From Candidatus Ratteibacteria bacterium (GTDB taxonomy: Bacteria > CAIJMQ01), in assembly GCA_028715665.1 (NCBI GenBank), contig JAQURI010000041.1, positions 1 through 10,994 of the forward strand: 10,994 nt of DNA, in the 5' to 3' direction. Position numbers and translations under genes: made by a program. Within the stretch, counting starts at the first letter, position 1. Each line of letters starts with the position of its first letter. A model generated the notes under the pieces. That model was given only the letters and a program-made list of their open reading frames with translations. It had not been told where the DNA came from and ran no database searches. Positions 1 through 6,023 of the stretch are shown here, piece by piece.

Positions 1-268
1 GACCCGGGACTTCATTAATAATTCTCTGAAAACGCAGAGCTTTTAGATTTCCGCCTTCTATAACGGATATAACCAGGTCTTCTCTTTTTACTTCATAAGT
101 AATTAACTCTCCGATTTTTTTTCTTCCCTGAATAAATCCGTTAACAATTAGGAGCAAACATAGCAAAGAAATTCCTCCTATTATAAGGAATTTGTTTTTA
201 CCTTGAAGCGCTATTTTAAAAAACGAACGGATATGGGACTTAGCTGCCTTCGCCACTGATTTTTTCAT
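1..268 (-). CDS. Periplasmic adaptor (membrane fusion protein) of an export system, N-terminal part
   Basis: The first 89 codons of a gene that runs off the left edge. It starts MKKSVAKAAK, carries one hydrophobic segment at about residues 26-46 (an inner-membrane anchor), and continues with YEVKREDLVISVIEGGNLKA. That stretch resembles the first beta strands of HlyD/MacA/AcrA adaptors, where a 'V.rgdl...V.a.G.l.a' motif precedes the biotinyl-lipoyl-like domain. Such adaptors bridge an inner-membrane pump and a TolC channel. The ATG at 268-266 has a good Shine-Dalgarno (AAGGAG, 6 nt upstream) that lies inside the end of the TolC-like gene; the two genes overlap by 29 bases and are probably translationally coupled. 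The pump itself (ABC/MacB-type or RND) would lie beyond the edge. The family call rests on the short visible part and on the neighbour. Confidence 0.8.
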   Translation of the reverse strand, partial: MKKSVAKAAKSHIRSFFKIALQGKNKFLIIGGISLLCLLLIVNGFIQGRKKIGELITYEVKREDLVISVIEGGNLKALRFQRIINEVPG

Positions 269-1871
269 AGAGGTCTCCTTTCCATACTCCACTTTCATCA
301 ATCTCTAAAGTCTCGGTGTCTCTTAAAAATTCCAGATAAGAAACCAAATAGTTTACAATTGCGCTTGATAAAGAATTCTTTGAGTCAAGATACGATTCCT
401 GGGCTTCGAGTAAATCCCTTGCGGTCGCCCTGCCCGCCTGAAGCAATAGATCGGTCCCTTCAACCCTTTTTTGCGCAAGTTCAAGGCTCTTTTCCTGAAT
501 CAGATAACTTTGATAAGCTTCTTCCAAATTCCTGCATAGATTAAGAATTCCGAGTTTTATGGAATCTTCGGTATTTTCCGCATCGCGTTTTGCCCTGTCC
601 AAATTAATCAAGGCCTGCACATAACTATTTCTTTCCTCTACTTTATTTACGGGAAGTTCCCAATTTAGTCCCGCCGTATAATAGGGTTCTTCTAAATCAA
701 AAGAAGGTTTATCTTCTAAAAGCGAACGTCTTTCAACGCCGAGCGTCAAATCGAGTTGTGTTCTTAAAGCATTCAAAGCTACATCCGCATTTCTTTTGCT
801 GTCTTCCAATTGGTCGCGGGAGGTAAGCAAATCAAGCCGTTTTTCAAGGGCCAATTTTATAGAATCGGCAGGGTCGACTTTTATTTGTGATATGCCTTTA
901 TCCAAAAACCTTTCCAATCCTTTTTCTTCGACTGTGATATCCACGTCAGGAGACAACCCCAAAAATACTTTGAATTCATCCAAAAGTCGCTGATAATCAT
1001 TATTTGCTCTAATCCAATTTTGATTTGCCCTGTATTCGTCCTGTCTTGTCTGGTCAACCTCCATAGGAGTTGCCCTTCCGGCTTCGGAAAGCATTTCTAT
1101 CCTCTCTCTTGTTTGTTTTAAATAAGTGTAATTTGTGCGGTAATTTTCGAGGTTGTTTTTTGTTTCCAAAAGAGTGTAATATCTGTCTGCAACGTTTACG
1201 GAAAAATCTCGTTGGTATTTTAAGAACGCCCTTATCTGATAAACGACATCTCTTTCAGCCTGAATCAAATCCGCCTGCGCAATGCTTCTGCCCGCGCCCC
1301 TGAAAAGCGGCTGCAGGATATTCAAGCCGACAACCGTCTGGAAACTCTCGTCGCCGTCTTCGGCAATATTTTGGAAATATTCTTCAGCTGCGTTCAGCGA
1401 AATCTGAGTGCCCTGAGAAAGCCACTTTACAAGATTCAAGTTCAAATCGGCACTTAGATTTTCCGCATCTGTGTTTTCGTCTTTTGTCCACATTGCCGAG
1501 CCGTCCACTCCGTATCTAAAATGAAAATCATGCCTGCGCGAAATCAAAGACAAAGTCCGAAGATAAACATCTTCTTTGGCGGTCTGATAATCGCGGTTAT
1601 TTTTGGCAGCTATAATAAGAGCATCTTTGAGGGTCAACGGGACTGCTGTGTCCGGCAACTCTTTATCTTTTTTAGAATCGATATCCCATGAAATTTTTTC
1701 CTGGGTGATTTCTTTTGTTTTCTTTTCCAGTATTTTATACACCTCCTTATCGACAGCACTTCTCATGCGCGAAGAGGCGCATCCCGTCAACAAGAAAATC
1801 ATAATAAATATCGTTATCAAACATTTGAAGCACCCTTGATAACCTTGCTTTCCAGCGTAAACTCTCGACAT
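240..1871 (-). CDS. TolC-family outer-membrane efflux lipoprotein
   Basis: An outer-membrane channel of the TolC/OEP family, forming the exit duct of a tripartite export system with the adaptor encoded just downstream. The 543 residues begin with a hydrophobic signal ending in the lipobox LLTG|C (Cys31), so the mature protein is probably lipidated, as in the OprM/NodT branch. The body is long amphipathic helices in two similar halves, each closing on a family-like turn: about residues 260-275 (EAGRATPMEVDQTRQ) and 475-490 (QAGRATARDLLEAQES). The internal duplication matches TolC architecture, and the length is ordinary to slightly long. The start is uncertain: the ATG at 1871 has no Shine-Dalgarno and gives an unusually long polar n-region with two cysteines. 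An in-frame TTG at 1820 would give a conventional MITIFIMIFLLTGC signal. Substrate unknown. Confidence 0.9.
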   Translation of the reverse strand: MSRVYAGKQGYQGCFKCLITIFIMIFLLTGCASSRMRSAVDKEVYKILEKKTKEITQEKISWDIDSKKDKELPDTAVPLTLKDALIIAAKNNRDYQTAKEDVYLRTLSLISRRHDFHFRYGVDGSAMWTKDENTDAENLSADLNLNLVKWLSQGTQISLNAAEEYFQNIAEDGDESFQTVVGLNILQPLFRGAGRSIAQADLIQAERDVVYQIRAFLKYQRDFSVNVADRYYTLLETKNNLENYRTNYTYLKQTRERIEMLSEAGRATPMEVDQTRQDEYRANQNWIRANNDYQRLLDEFKVFLGLSPDVDITVEEKGLERFLDKGISQIKVDPADSIKLALEKRLDLLTSRDQLEDSKRNADVALNALRTQLDLTLGVERRSLLEDKPSFDLEEPYYTAGLNWELPVNKVEERNSYVQALINLDRAKRDAENTEDSIKLGILNLCRNLEEAYQSYLIQEKSLELAQKRVEGTDLLLQAGRATARDLLEAQESYLDSKNSLSSAIVNYLVSYLEFLRDTETLEIDESGVWKGDLYEKISGEGS

Positions 1872-1891
1872 AAAACGTTTTTTATTTGTTT

Positions 1892-1910
1892 AAAAAGAGG
1901 GGCATTCCCT
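1892..1910. repeat. Short GC-rich hairpin repeat, copy 1
   Basis: On the plus strand this reads AAAAAGAGGGGCATTCCCT. It closely matches 5887-5907 in front of the cold-shock gene, sharing AAAAA-n-AGGGG, a 0-2 base gap, then CATTCCCT. Read in the gene direction (minus) each copy is a small AGGG/CCCT hairpin followed by a short T-rich run. It may be a degraded dispersed palindrome of the REP type or a weak attenuator-like structure in the leader; the stem is only about 4 bp. Confidence 0.4.
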
Positions 1911-1921
1911 ACATTTTCGGA

Positions 1922-1950
1922 ATTGTAACATAATGTAACGGATTTGGCAT
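1922..1950 (-). promoter_or_regulatory. Possible promoter of the tolC-adaptor operon, with TGTAAC direct repeat
   Basis: In the 102-base gap upstream of the TolC-like gene, the minus strand has ATGCCA (1950-1945, 4 of 6 matches to the -35 consensus), a 17-base spacer, then TACAAT (1927-1922, 5 of 6 to the -10). The predicted start near 1915 gives a leader of about 44 nt. Two copies of TGTAAC (plus strand 1924-1929 and 1934-1939) repeat with a 10-base period and overlap the -10, a plausible repressor-binding arrangement. The repeat is short and AT-rich, so this is tentative. Confidence 0.35.
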
Positions 1951-1973
1951 TATCGCTATTTGAGTTTTCCCGG

Positions 1974-2786
1974 CTATTCTCTTCTCTGTTGCGACATCCA
2001 TCCGCCGAACATAGGGAATTGCATGTTCCGCATCAATTCATGGACTTGTTTTGTAAACTCTTCTACATTTTCGATTTTGAATTTTTCGGCAAGCGTTTCC
2101 CATTGATAAGAATTATATTCGCTATATAATCCCGTAAGTGCATTAATTTCTTCGGCAATTGTTTGTCTTAATGCTTCCCGCTCTTCATCGGATGCAATTC
2201 TCATCTTGTCCTGCAGGTCGAATAAATTAATGGAGACATCTCTTATTTCCGTTAATATTCCTGCCTCATACTCCGTTTTTGCCTGAGATATGCGGCTATC
2301 CATTACCGAATAAGTCCTCTCTCGCATTGCGGCAGCAAAATTTTCCATCTGTTCAGGCGTGAATTCCCTTCCCCGTCTCTGCGGTGACGGTTCCGGCTCC
2401 ATAAATTGTTCTTTTAGAAGTTCGTTATACGCTTCCTGCAATAAGTCATATTCTTCTTTCAACGATTTATAATCGTCCGAATGCTCTTTCAACTCCCCTT
2501 TAGTTCCTTTATTTTCAACTGATTTTTCATCCGATATCTGAAATTCATTCAGAGTCTCAACCACCGCCCTAAGTTGTTTGTTCTCCATTTCCAAACGCAA
2601 TCGGACTTCTTCCGTTTCATCGAATTTAGATTGCAAACTGGCGGTTTGCTGTTTTAACTTTGCTAAAGAAGAAAGAACATTTTTTGAAGCGCTGTATTCG
2701 GTAATAGAGATTATTGTCAAAACAATAATCCCCAATCCGAGCGCGCCGATAATCGAATATAATATAAATCTTTTCGGACGTTGCAT
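1974..2786 (-). CDS. Membrane-anchored coiled-coil protein of unknown function
   Basis: I do not recognise this protein. From the ATG at 2786 it is 270 residues: a short basic N-terminus (MQRPKRF), one transmembrane helix at about residues 7-30, and then mostly charged helix. Heptad-like leucine spacing suggests coiled coils at about 40-80 (LAKLKQQTASLQSKF, then RLRLEMENKQLRAVVETL) and about 100-125, followed by an acidic helical region and a basic tail ending MSQQRRE. The predicted layout is a bitopic inner-membrane protein with a long extracytoplasmic helical stalk. A GTG at 2792 is in frame and overlaps the stop of hldD; I prefer the ATG because AGGG lies about 6 bases before it. It is the last gene of the EIIA-hldD operon, so an envelope role is likely, but this rests on context only. 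Confidence 0.75.
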   Translation of the reverse strand: MQRPKRFILYSIIGALGLGIIVLTIISITEYSASKNVLSSLAKLKQQTASLQSKFDETEEVRLRLEMENKQLRAVVETLNEFQISDEKSVENKGTKGELKEHSDDYKSLKEEYDLLQEAYNELLKEQFMEPEPSPQRRGREFTPEQMENFAAAMRERTYSVMDSRISQAKTEYEAGILTEIRDVSINLFDLQDKMRIASDEEREALRQTIAEEINALTGLYSEYNSYQWETLAEKFKIENVEEFTKQVHELMRNMQFPMFGGWMSQQRRE

Positions 2787-2788
2787 AA

Positions 2789-3784
2789 TCACCCTATGTT
2801 ATTTGCTTCGTTCCCAAGACAGAGGTTGCCTTTTAAAAGATAATTTTTTACATAGTCACAGACAGATTCTTGAAGGGTATGAATTTTATTCTTATATCCT
2901 GTTTTTTTCATTTTAGCCATATCAGCTTGAGTAAAATACTGATATTTGTCTTCGAGAGAAGAGGGCATATCTATATACTCTATATTGACGGGCTTGCCCA
3001 TAGATTCGAAAACCGATTCCACCAGTTCATTGAAAGTTTTTGCTCTTCCAGTGCCGACATTGAAAATTCCGTTTGCCTTGCCATTCTCGAATATAAACAA
3101 TGTCATATCTATCGCGTCTTTGATATACACGAAATCCCTTAACTGTTCCCCGTCCTTATATTTTGGACTATAGGACTTGAAAAGTTTGACTTTTCCGTCC
3201 CGTCTTATCTGCTCGAACGCTTTTAATGCTATGCTCCTCATACCTGCTTTATGATATTCATTGGGGCCGAAACAATTAAAATATTTTAACCCGGCGATTT
3301 TTTCCAATAATCCCTCTTTATAAGCCCACAAATCAAAAGAATGTTTGGAATGAGCGTACGGGTTTAAAGGCTTTAATTGTCCGAGTTTTGAATGTTCGTC
3401 AGAAAAACCATTTTTACCGTTTCCGTACGTAGCTGCTGAAGAAGCATATACGAATCTTTTGTTATTTTCGACGCACCATGCGGCTAATCTCTTTGTATAC
3501 TCGCAGTTGTTCTCCATCAAGTAATCAATATCGGATACGGTAGTGGAACTTTCTGCGCCCATATGTATGATACCTTCTATTTTATTGTTTAATCGTCCTG
3601 TTGAAAGTTTTTCAATAAATTTATCCCTATCAATAGAATCTAAAAACTTTAAATGAGCAAGGTTCTGCCATTTTTTGCTATTGTCGAGCAGGTCAACAAT
3701 CAAAATCTGATTGCGCCCTTTTAAATTAAGACCCCATACGATAGAACTACCTATAAAACCTGCTCCGCCGGTCACTATAATCAT
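2789..3784 (-). CDS. hldD: ADP-L-glycero-D-manno-heptose 6-epimerase
   Basis: A cytoplasmic short-chain dehydrogenase-type epimerase that inverts C6 of ADP-D-glycero-D-manno-heptose, giving the L,D-heptose used in the LPS inner core. The 331 residues open with the nucleotide-binding loop TGGAGFIG (5-12), followed by an acidic VD (30-31) where the second Rossmann strand ends. Catalytic features are visible: SSA at 115-117, the YxxxK pair Tyr143/Lys147 (NPYAHSK), and Lys179 in NEYHKAGMRS, at the place of the second catalytic base (Lys178) known in E. coli HldD. EQLRDFVYIKD and FNVGTGRAKTFNEL are also typical. The length is close to the usual ~310 with a short extra tail. The ATG at 3784 has no obvious Shine-Dalgarno. 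Its upstream neighbour is an EIIA-like gene, and the next gene overlaps its stop codon. The rest of the heptose pathway is not in this window. Confidence 0.92.
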   Translation of the reverse strand: MIIVTGGAGFIGSSIVWGLNLKGRNQILIVDLLDNSKKWQNLAHLKFLDSIDRDKFIEKLSTGRLNNKIEGIIHMGAESSTTVSDIDYLMENNCEYTKRLAAWCVENNKRFVYASSAATYGNGKNGFSDEHSKLGQLKPLNPYAHSKHSFDLWAYKEGLLEKIAGLKYFNCFGPNEYHKAGMRSIALKAFEQIRRDGKVKLFKSYSPKYKDGEQLRDFVYIKDAIDMTLFIFENGKANGIFNVGTGRAKTFNELVESVFESMGKPVNIEYIDMPSSLEDKYQYFTQADMAKMKKTGYKNKIHTLQESVCDYVKNYLLKGNLCLGNEANNIG

Positions 3785-3839
3785 ATTTTTTGACGTTAAA
3801 GCCTTGGGACAAAAACAGACACAGATATTGTATTATTTT

Positions 3840-3882
3840 ACCACCCCACCAAAAACGCCTCACTCTCCGGTGGCGGGGTGGT
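3840..3882. repeat. Strong hairpin between the EIIA and hldD genes
   Basis: Two 11-base arms (3840-3850 and 3872-3882) flank a 21-base loop. In minus-strand RNA they pair completely: ACCACCCCGCC with GGUGGGGUGGU, including one G-U. In plus-strand RNA one position is an A-C mismatch, so the structure is better formed in the mRNA direction. It begins directly after the TAA of the EIIA-like gene. No U-run follows it on the minus strand, so it is not a typical intrinsic terminator. It could be an mRNA-stabilising or processing stem, or a dispersed palindromic repeat. An alternative inner CGCC/GGCG pairing is possible. Confidence 0.6.
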
Positions 3883-4410
3883 TTACTTCTTGGAAAAATT
3901 AATACTGGGATATATCATTCTACCATCTTTTAATTTTACCGGTTCCGGTTTGTCCGAACCGATATCGAAACCCTTCAAAAAACACAGTATAGCGTCCACA
4001 TTTTTAGCGCTCATCAGGCTTTCTCTCATCTTCTTGTTCTTGCAAAGCCGCGCTATTCTTGCCAAAACCTGAAGATATGTCTTTGTTTCACTGCTGGAAC
4101 AACCTATCATAAATATGAGATGGACCGGTTTGCCGTCTAAAGACGCAAAATCCACCCCTTCCGAAGACCTACCCAATGCGACAACCAATTTTTCTACCGT
4201 ATCGGAACGCGCATGAGGTATAGCTATTCCGCCCCCGATAGCAGTGCTTTCTATGTTTTCTCTCGTTCTTATAGCATTTATGAAAGAATCCTCGTTTTGT
4301 ATCACACCCGCCTGGCTGAATTTGGAAGCCATTTCTCTAATAACGCCTTCTTTATCCTTACAGCGCAGTTCGGAAATAATCAAATCTCTGTCTATGACTT
4401 CTATAAGCAT
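3883..4410 (-). CDS. PTS EIIA-Ntr-like protein (EIIA type 2 domain)
   Basis: A 175-residue protein with a PTS EIIA type 2 (fructose/mannitol/Ntr) fold over residues 1-147. The phosphorylatable histidine is His66 in the signature GIAIPHARSD, preceded by RE-N-ESTAIGGG. Its order, including HLIFMIGCSSSETKTYLQVLARIARL, resembles the regulatory EIIA-Ntr (PtsN) group, not sugar-importing permeases. No EIIB or EIIC partner is adjacent, which favours regulation over transport. A tail of about 28 residues (FDIGSDKPEPVKLKDGRM onward) extends past the usual end of the domain and has no recognised motif. The ATG at 4410 has AAGGGA 6 bases upstream and lies about 19 bases downstream of a predicted transcription start. 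It is the first gene of an operon with hldD, so a role linking phosphotransfer status to envelope sugar supply is possible but inferred. Confidence 0.88.
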   Translation of the reverse strand: MLIEVIDRDLIISELRCKDKEGVIREMASKFSQAGVIQNEDSFINAIRTRENIESTAIGGGIAIPHARSDTVEKLVVALGRSSEGVDFASLDGKPVHLIFMIGCSSSETKTYLQVLARIARLCKNKKMRESLMSAKNVDAILCFLKGFDIGSDKPEPVKLKDGRMIYPSINFSKK

Positions 4411-4435
4411 ATTGTTCCCTTTTTAATAAGCAGGA

Positions 4436-4464
4436 ATTATAGTTTTGAAAACAAGTAGTGTCAA
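4436..4464 (-). promoter_or_regulatory. Perfect-consensus sigma-70 promoter of the EIIA-hldD operon
   Basis: The minus strand carries TTGACA (4464-4459), a 17-base spacer and TATAAT (4441-4436): both hexamers and the spacing match the sigma-70 consensus exactly. Transcription would start near 4429, about 19 bases before the ATG of the EIIA-like gene. The TGA stop of comF (4463-4461) lies inside the -35 hexamer, so comF and the downstream genes are separate transcription units, at least in part. Confidence 0.85.
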
Positions 4465-5195
4465 ACCTCACAAACACAAGCCAAAGTTAAAGCATTTACA
4501 TGTCTCACTTTCGCTCTGCGAAGTATTTTAGAGCATTCGTTCAAAGTCGCACCGGTGGTGAAAATATCGTCTATAAGGAGAATCGTCTTGCCCTCAAGGA
4601 TTTTAGAATTCTTTATGGTGAACGCATCTTTCACATTTTTAAACCTTTCTTCCGTGGAAAGAGCGGTCTGGGATGGAATCCTTTTGTGTTTTATCAACCT
4701 GTCGGATAACATCGGTATGCCGACTATTTTACTTACCTGGCAGGCTAAAAGTTCGGTCTGGTTATAGCCCCTTTTGAATTTATCGAACATATGCATTGGA
4801 ACGGGGACGATGAAATCGGCATTTTTCAAATCATCGCCTCTAAGTATTTTTTCTATAAGAAACCCAGCTAAGAATTTATCCAAATAATCGTTTTTTTTGT
4901 ACTTAAAAAGGTGTATCAATTCTCTCAAAACGTTTTCATATATCGCAACAGGAAAAGCTCTGTCGAAAAAAATTTCGGGTTTTTTGCTGCAATACAAACA
5001 AATGGCAGAGTTGGAAGGTCTGCCGCATTTTTTGCATACTGAGCACGTAATAAATTTTATTTTTTTAAAACAGCCCCGACAAATATATTCGTTCTTTATT
5101 TCTTCTGCAGAAATGACTGAATTACAAACAACACATTTGAGAGGATAGATCAGATTTAAACATTTCCTGAAGTATTTGCGTAGAATTCTAAACAC
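4461..5195 (-). CDS. comF: ComF-family phosphoribosyltransferase-like protein
   Basis: A 244-residue cytoplasmic protein of the ComF/GntX family, linked to DNA uptake and recombination during natural transformation in some bacteria. The N-terminus is a cysteine-rich zinc-binding region with CxxC pairs at Cys21/24, 39/42, 51/54, Cys57 and 66/69. The C-terminal part is a type I phosphoribosyltransferase fold with the PRPP-binding loop ILLIDDIFTTGAT (205-217). The family motifs VPVP (130-133) and KRGYNQTELLA (141-151) are present, as is the usual SQTALSTEERFKNV-type stretch. The start is a GTG at 5195 with no clear Shine-Dalgarno, 15 bases after a tRNA pseudogene; no better ATG exists upstream of the zinc region. 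Competence in this organism cannot be judged from one gene. Confidence 0.9.
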   Translation of the reverse strand: MFRILRKYFRKCLNLIYPLKCVVCNSVISAEEIKNEYICRGCFKKIKFITCSVCKKCGRPSNSAICLYCSKKPEIFFDRAFPVAIYENVLRELIHLFKYKKNDYLDKFLAGFLIEKILRGDDLKNADFIVPVPMHMFDKFKRGYNQTELLACQVSKIVGIPMLSDRLIKHKRIPSQTALSTEERFKNVKDAFTIKNSKILEGKTILLIDDIFTTGATLNECSKILRRAKVRHVNALTLACVCEV

Positions 5196-5210
5196 GAGAT
5201 TATTTTTGGG

Positions 5211-5285
5211 TGGAGCAGAGGAGATTTGAACTCCCGGCCTTCCCGACGTAACGTCGGGACGCTCTCCCAGTTAAACAATTAAGAA
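5211..5285 (-). pseudogene. tRNA pseudogene (degenerate tRNA-like sequence)
   Basis: The 3' two thirds of a tRNA are recognisable on the minus strand. There is a D-arm-like AACTGGGAGAGC, a T arm with stem GGGAG/CTCCT and loop TTCAAAT, an acceptor 3' strand CTGCTCC identical to the intact tRNA-Ala next door, and a discriminator A at 5211. The 5' acceptor strand does not pair (expected GGAGCAG, found an A/T-rich sequence). The anticodon region is 2 bases too long and is replaced by a near-perfect palindrome: a 7-base loop would place G, not U, at position 33, so no sensible anticodon exists. I conclude it is non-functional, either a decayed duplicate or a recombination product. Confidence 0.6.
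5241..5259. repeat. Perfect 19-bp palindrome in the anticodon arm of the tRNA relic
   Basis: TCCCGACGTAACGTCGGGA consists of 9-base arms around a single base and reads the same on the complementary strand except at the centre. It occupies exactly the place of an anticodon stem-loop in the tRNA pseudogene. An ordinary anticodon stem has 5 pairs and a 7-base loop, so either the arm was remodelled or a small palindromic element was inserted. I see no second copy in the window. Confidence 0.75.
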
Positions 5286-5316
5286 ATACAATCTTCTTTC
5301 AAAGAAAATATTATAG

Positions 5317-5389
5317 TGGAGCAGACCGGGATTGAACCGGCGACCTCATCCATGCGAGGGATGCGCTCTCCCAGCTGAGCTACTGCCCC
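5317..5389 (-). tRNA. tRNA-Ala, anticodon CGC
   Basis: A complete 73-nt cloverleaf on the minus strand. The acceptor GGGGCAG pairs with CTGCTCC and includes G3-U70, the alanine identity pair. D arm GCTC/GAGC, anticodon stem CATCC/GGATG with loop CTCGCAT (anticodon CGC at 5356-5354, reading GCG codons), variable loop AGGTC, T arm GCCGG/CCGGT with loop TTCAATC, discriminator A. No CCA is encoded, so a nucleotidyltransferase must add it. Confidence 0.96.
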
Positions 5390-5397
5390 TGTAACAT

Positions 5398-5427
5398 ATT
5401 CTACTTAAACACTAAAACAACTGTCAA
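5398..5427 (-). promoter_or_regulatory. Promoter of tRNA-Ala
   Basis: TTGACA (5427-5422), an 18-base spacer and TAGAAT (5403-5398) on the minus strand. The predicted start is near 5391, only a base or two before the mature tRNA 5' end at 5389, so the precursor would have almost no 5' leader. Confidence 0.75.
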
Positions 5428-5539
5428 ATTTTCCGTAGAAGAGTTGGGAGATTTAAAGAATTTTGAGGTTTTGACTAAAGAGGTATTTTCTTCTAAAGCC
5501 CGTTGGAACACGATATCTAAAAAATTAAATTATTCTTAG
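5423..5539 (+). pseudogene. Plus-strand coding relic (C-terminal fragment of an unknown gene)
   Basis: The plus strand reads as a protein-like C-terminus: VKFSVEELGDLKNFEVL, then TKEVFSSKARWNTISKKL and NYS before the TAG at 5537-5539. The frame stays open upstream into the tRNA-Ala gene (to 5336), but that part is tRNA and promoter. There is no ATG and no Shine-Dalgarno; the only start-like codon in the relic is a TTG at 5444. The residue composition looks like real helical protein, so this is probably the truncated end of a gene whose 5' part has been lost. I do not recognise the family. It is the only coding-like sequence on this strand. Confidence 0.4.
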
Positions 5540-5618
5540 ATAAATGTATGATTCCAGAACAGAAACCCCACACTTACTATTAAAATCATTTCTCATCACG
5601 GGAGAGCGCTGTTAGTTT

Positions 5619-5828
5619 TTATTCTGAAGCTAGTTTCACATTAGAAGCTTGCGGACCTTTTTCGCCTTTGGTAACTTCAAATTCGACTTTGTCGCCTTCT
5701 CTTAATGTTCTGAACCCGGCGCCTTGAATCGCACTATAGTGCACAAAACAATCTTCGCTTCCGTCTTCAGGGGTAATAAAACCATACCCTTTCTTTTCGT
5801 TGAACCATTTTACTGTTCCTACTGCCAC
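5619..5828 (-). CDS. Cold-shock domain protein (CspA family)
   Basis: A small single-stranded nucleic-acid-binding protein made of one cold-shock domain (OB fold), which melts RNA secondary structure. From the GTG at 5828 it is 69 residues, MAVGTVKWFNEKKGYGFI onward, the standard length. RNP1 is KGYGFI (13-18) and RNP2 is CFVHY (27-31), where a Cys replaces the usual Val/Leu before FVH. I chose the GTG at 5828 because a strong AGGAGG (5842-5837) lies 8 bases upstream. A further in-frame GTG at 5837 falls inside that Shine-Dalgarno and is unlikely. The gene is monocistronic, with a leader of about 190 nt, which fits the structured 5' UTRs known for E. coli cspA. The paralogue (CspA, CspB...) cannot be told. 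Confidence 0.95.
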   Translation of the reverse strand: MAVGTVKWFNEKKGYGFITPEDGSEDCFVHYSAIQGAGFRTLREGDKVEFEVTKGEKGPQASNVKLASE

Positions 5829-5886
5829 TTTTATCACCTCCTCTTCATAAAAAAATACCGTAAGAGAAACTATCCCCTCGTCTAGT

Positions 5887-5907
5887 AAAAACAGGGGGAC
5901 ATTCCCT
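5887..5907. repeat. Short GC-rich hairpin repeat, copy 2
   Basis: The plus strand reads AAAAACAGGGGG then ACATTCCCT, the counterpart of 1892-1910. In the mRNA direction it forms GGGA-AUG-UCCC followed by CCUGUUUUU, a 4-bp stem with a U-rich run in the csp leader. It could be a REP-like mobile remnant or a weak leader structure; both known copies sit in the leader of a gene in the same orientation. Confidence 0.4.
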
Positions 5908-6023
5908 CACGGATAATTTCTATATTCTTCTGCTCACCGTAAAAGCAAACAACCTGATTACTTCCGTCACTAATTCTTACTGACACAAATTTAACTACAT
6001 CCTTTAATAACTTTAAAGTAAAT

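Noticed and set aside
3840..3882. Rho-independent terminator between EIIA and hldD
   Set aside because: The stem is strong but no U-run follows in the direction of transcription, and the loop is 21 bases.
5294..5306. Palindrome TTCTTTCAAAGAA between the tRNA-Ala and the tRNA relic
   Set aside because: Short, A/T-rich and without a T-run or neighbouring partner; not distinguishable from chance.
5600..5610. GGGAGAGCGC on the plus strand matching a tRNA D arm
   Set aside because: Only about 10 bases match and no other tRNA arm is present around it; treated as chance.
5828..5837. Cold-shock gene starting at the GTG at 5837
   Set aside because: That GTG lies inside the AGGAGGTGAT Shine-Dalgarno; the GTG at 5828 has ideal spacing and gives the standard MAVGTVKWFN start.
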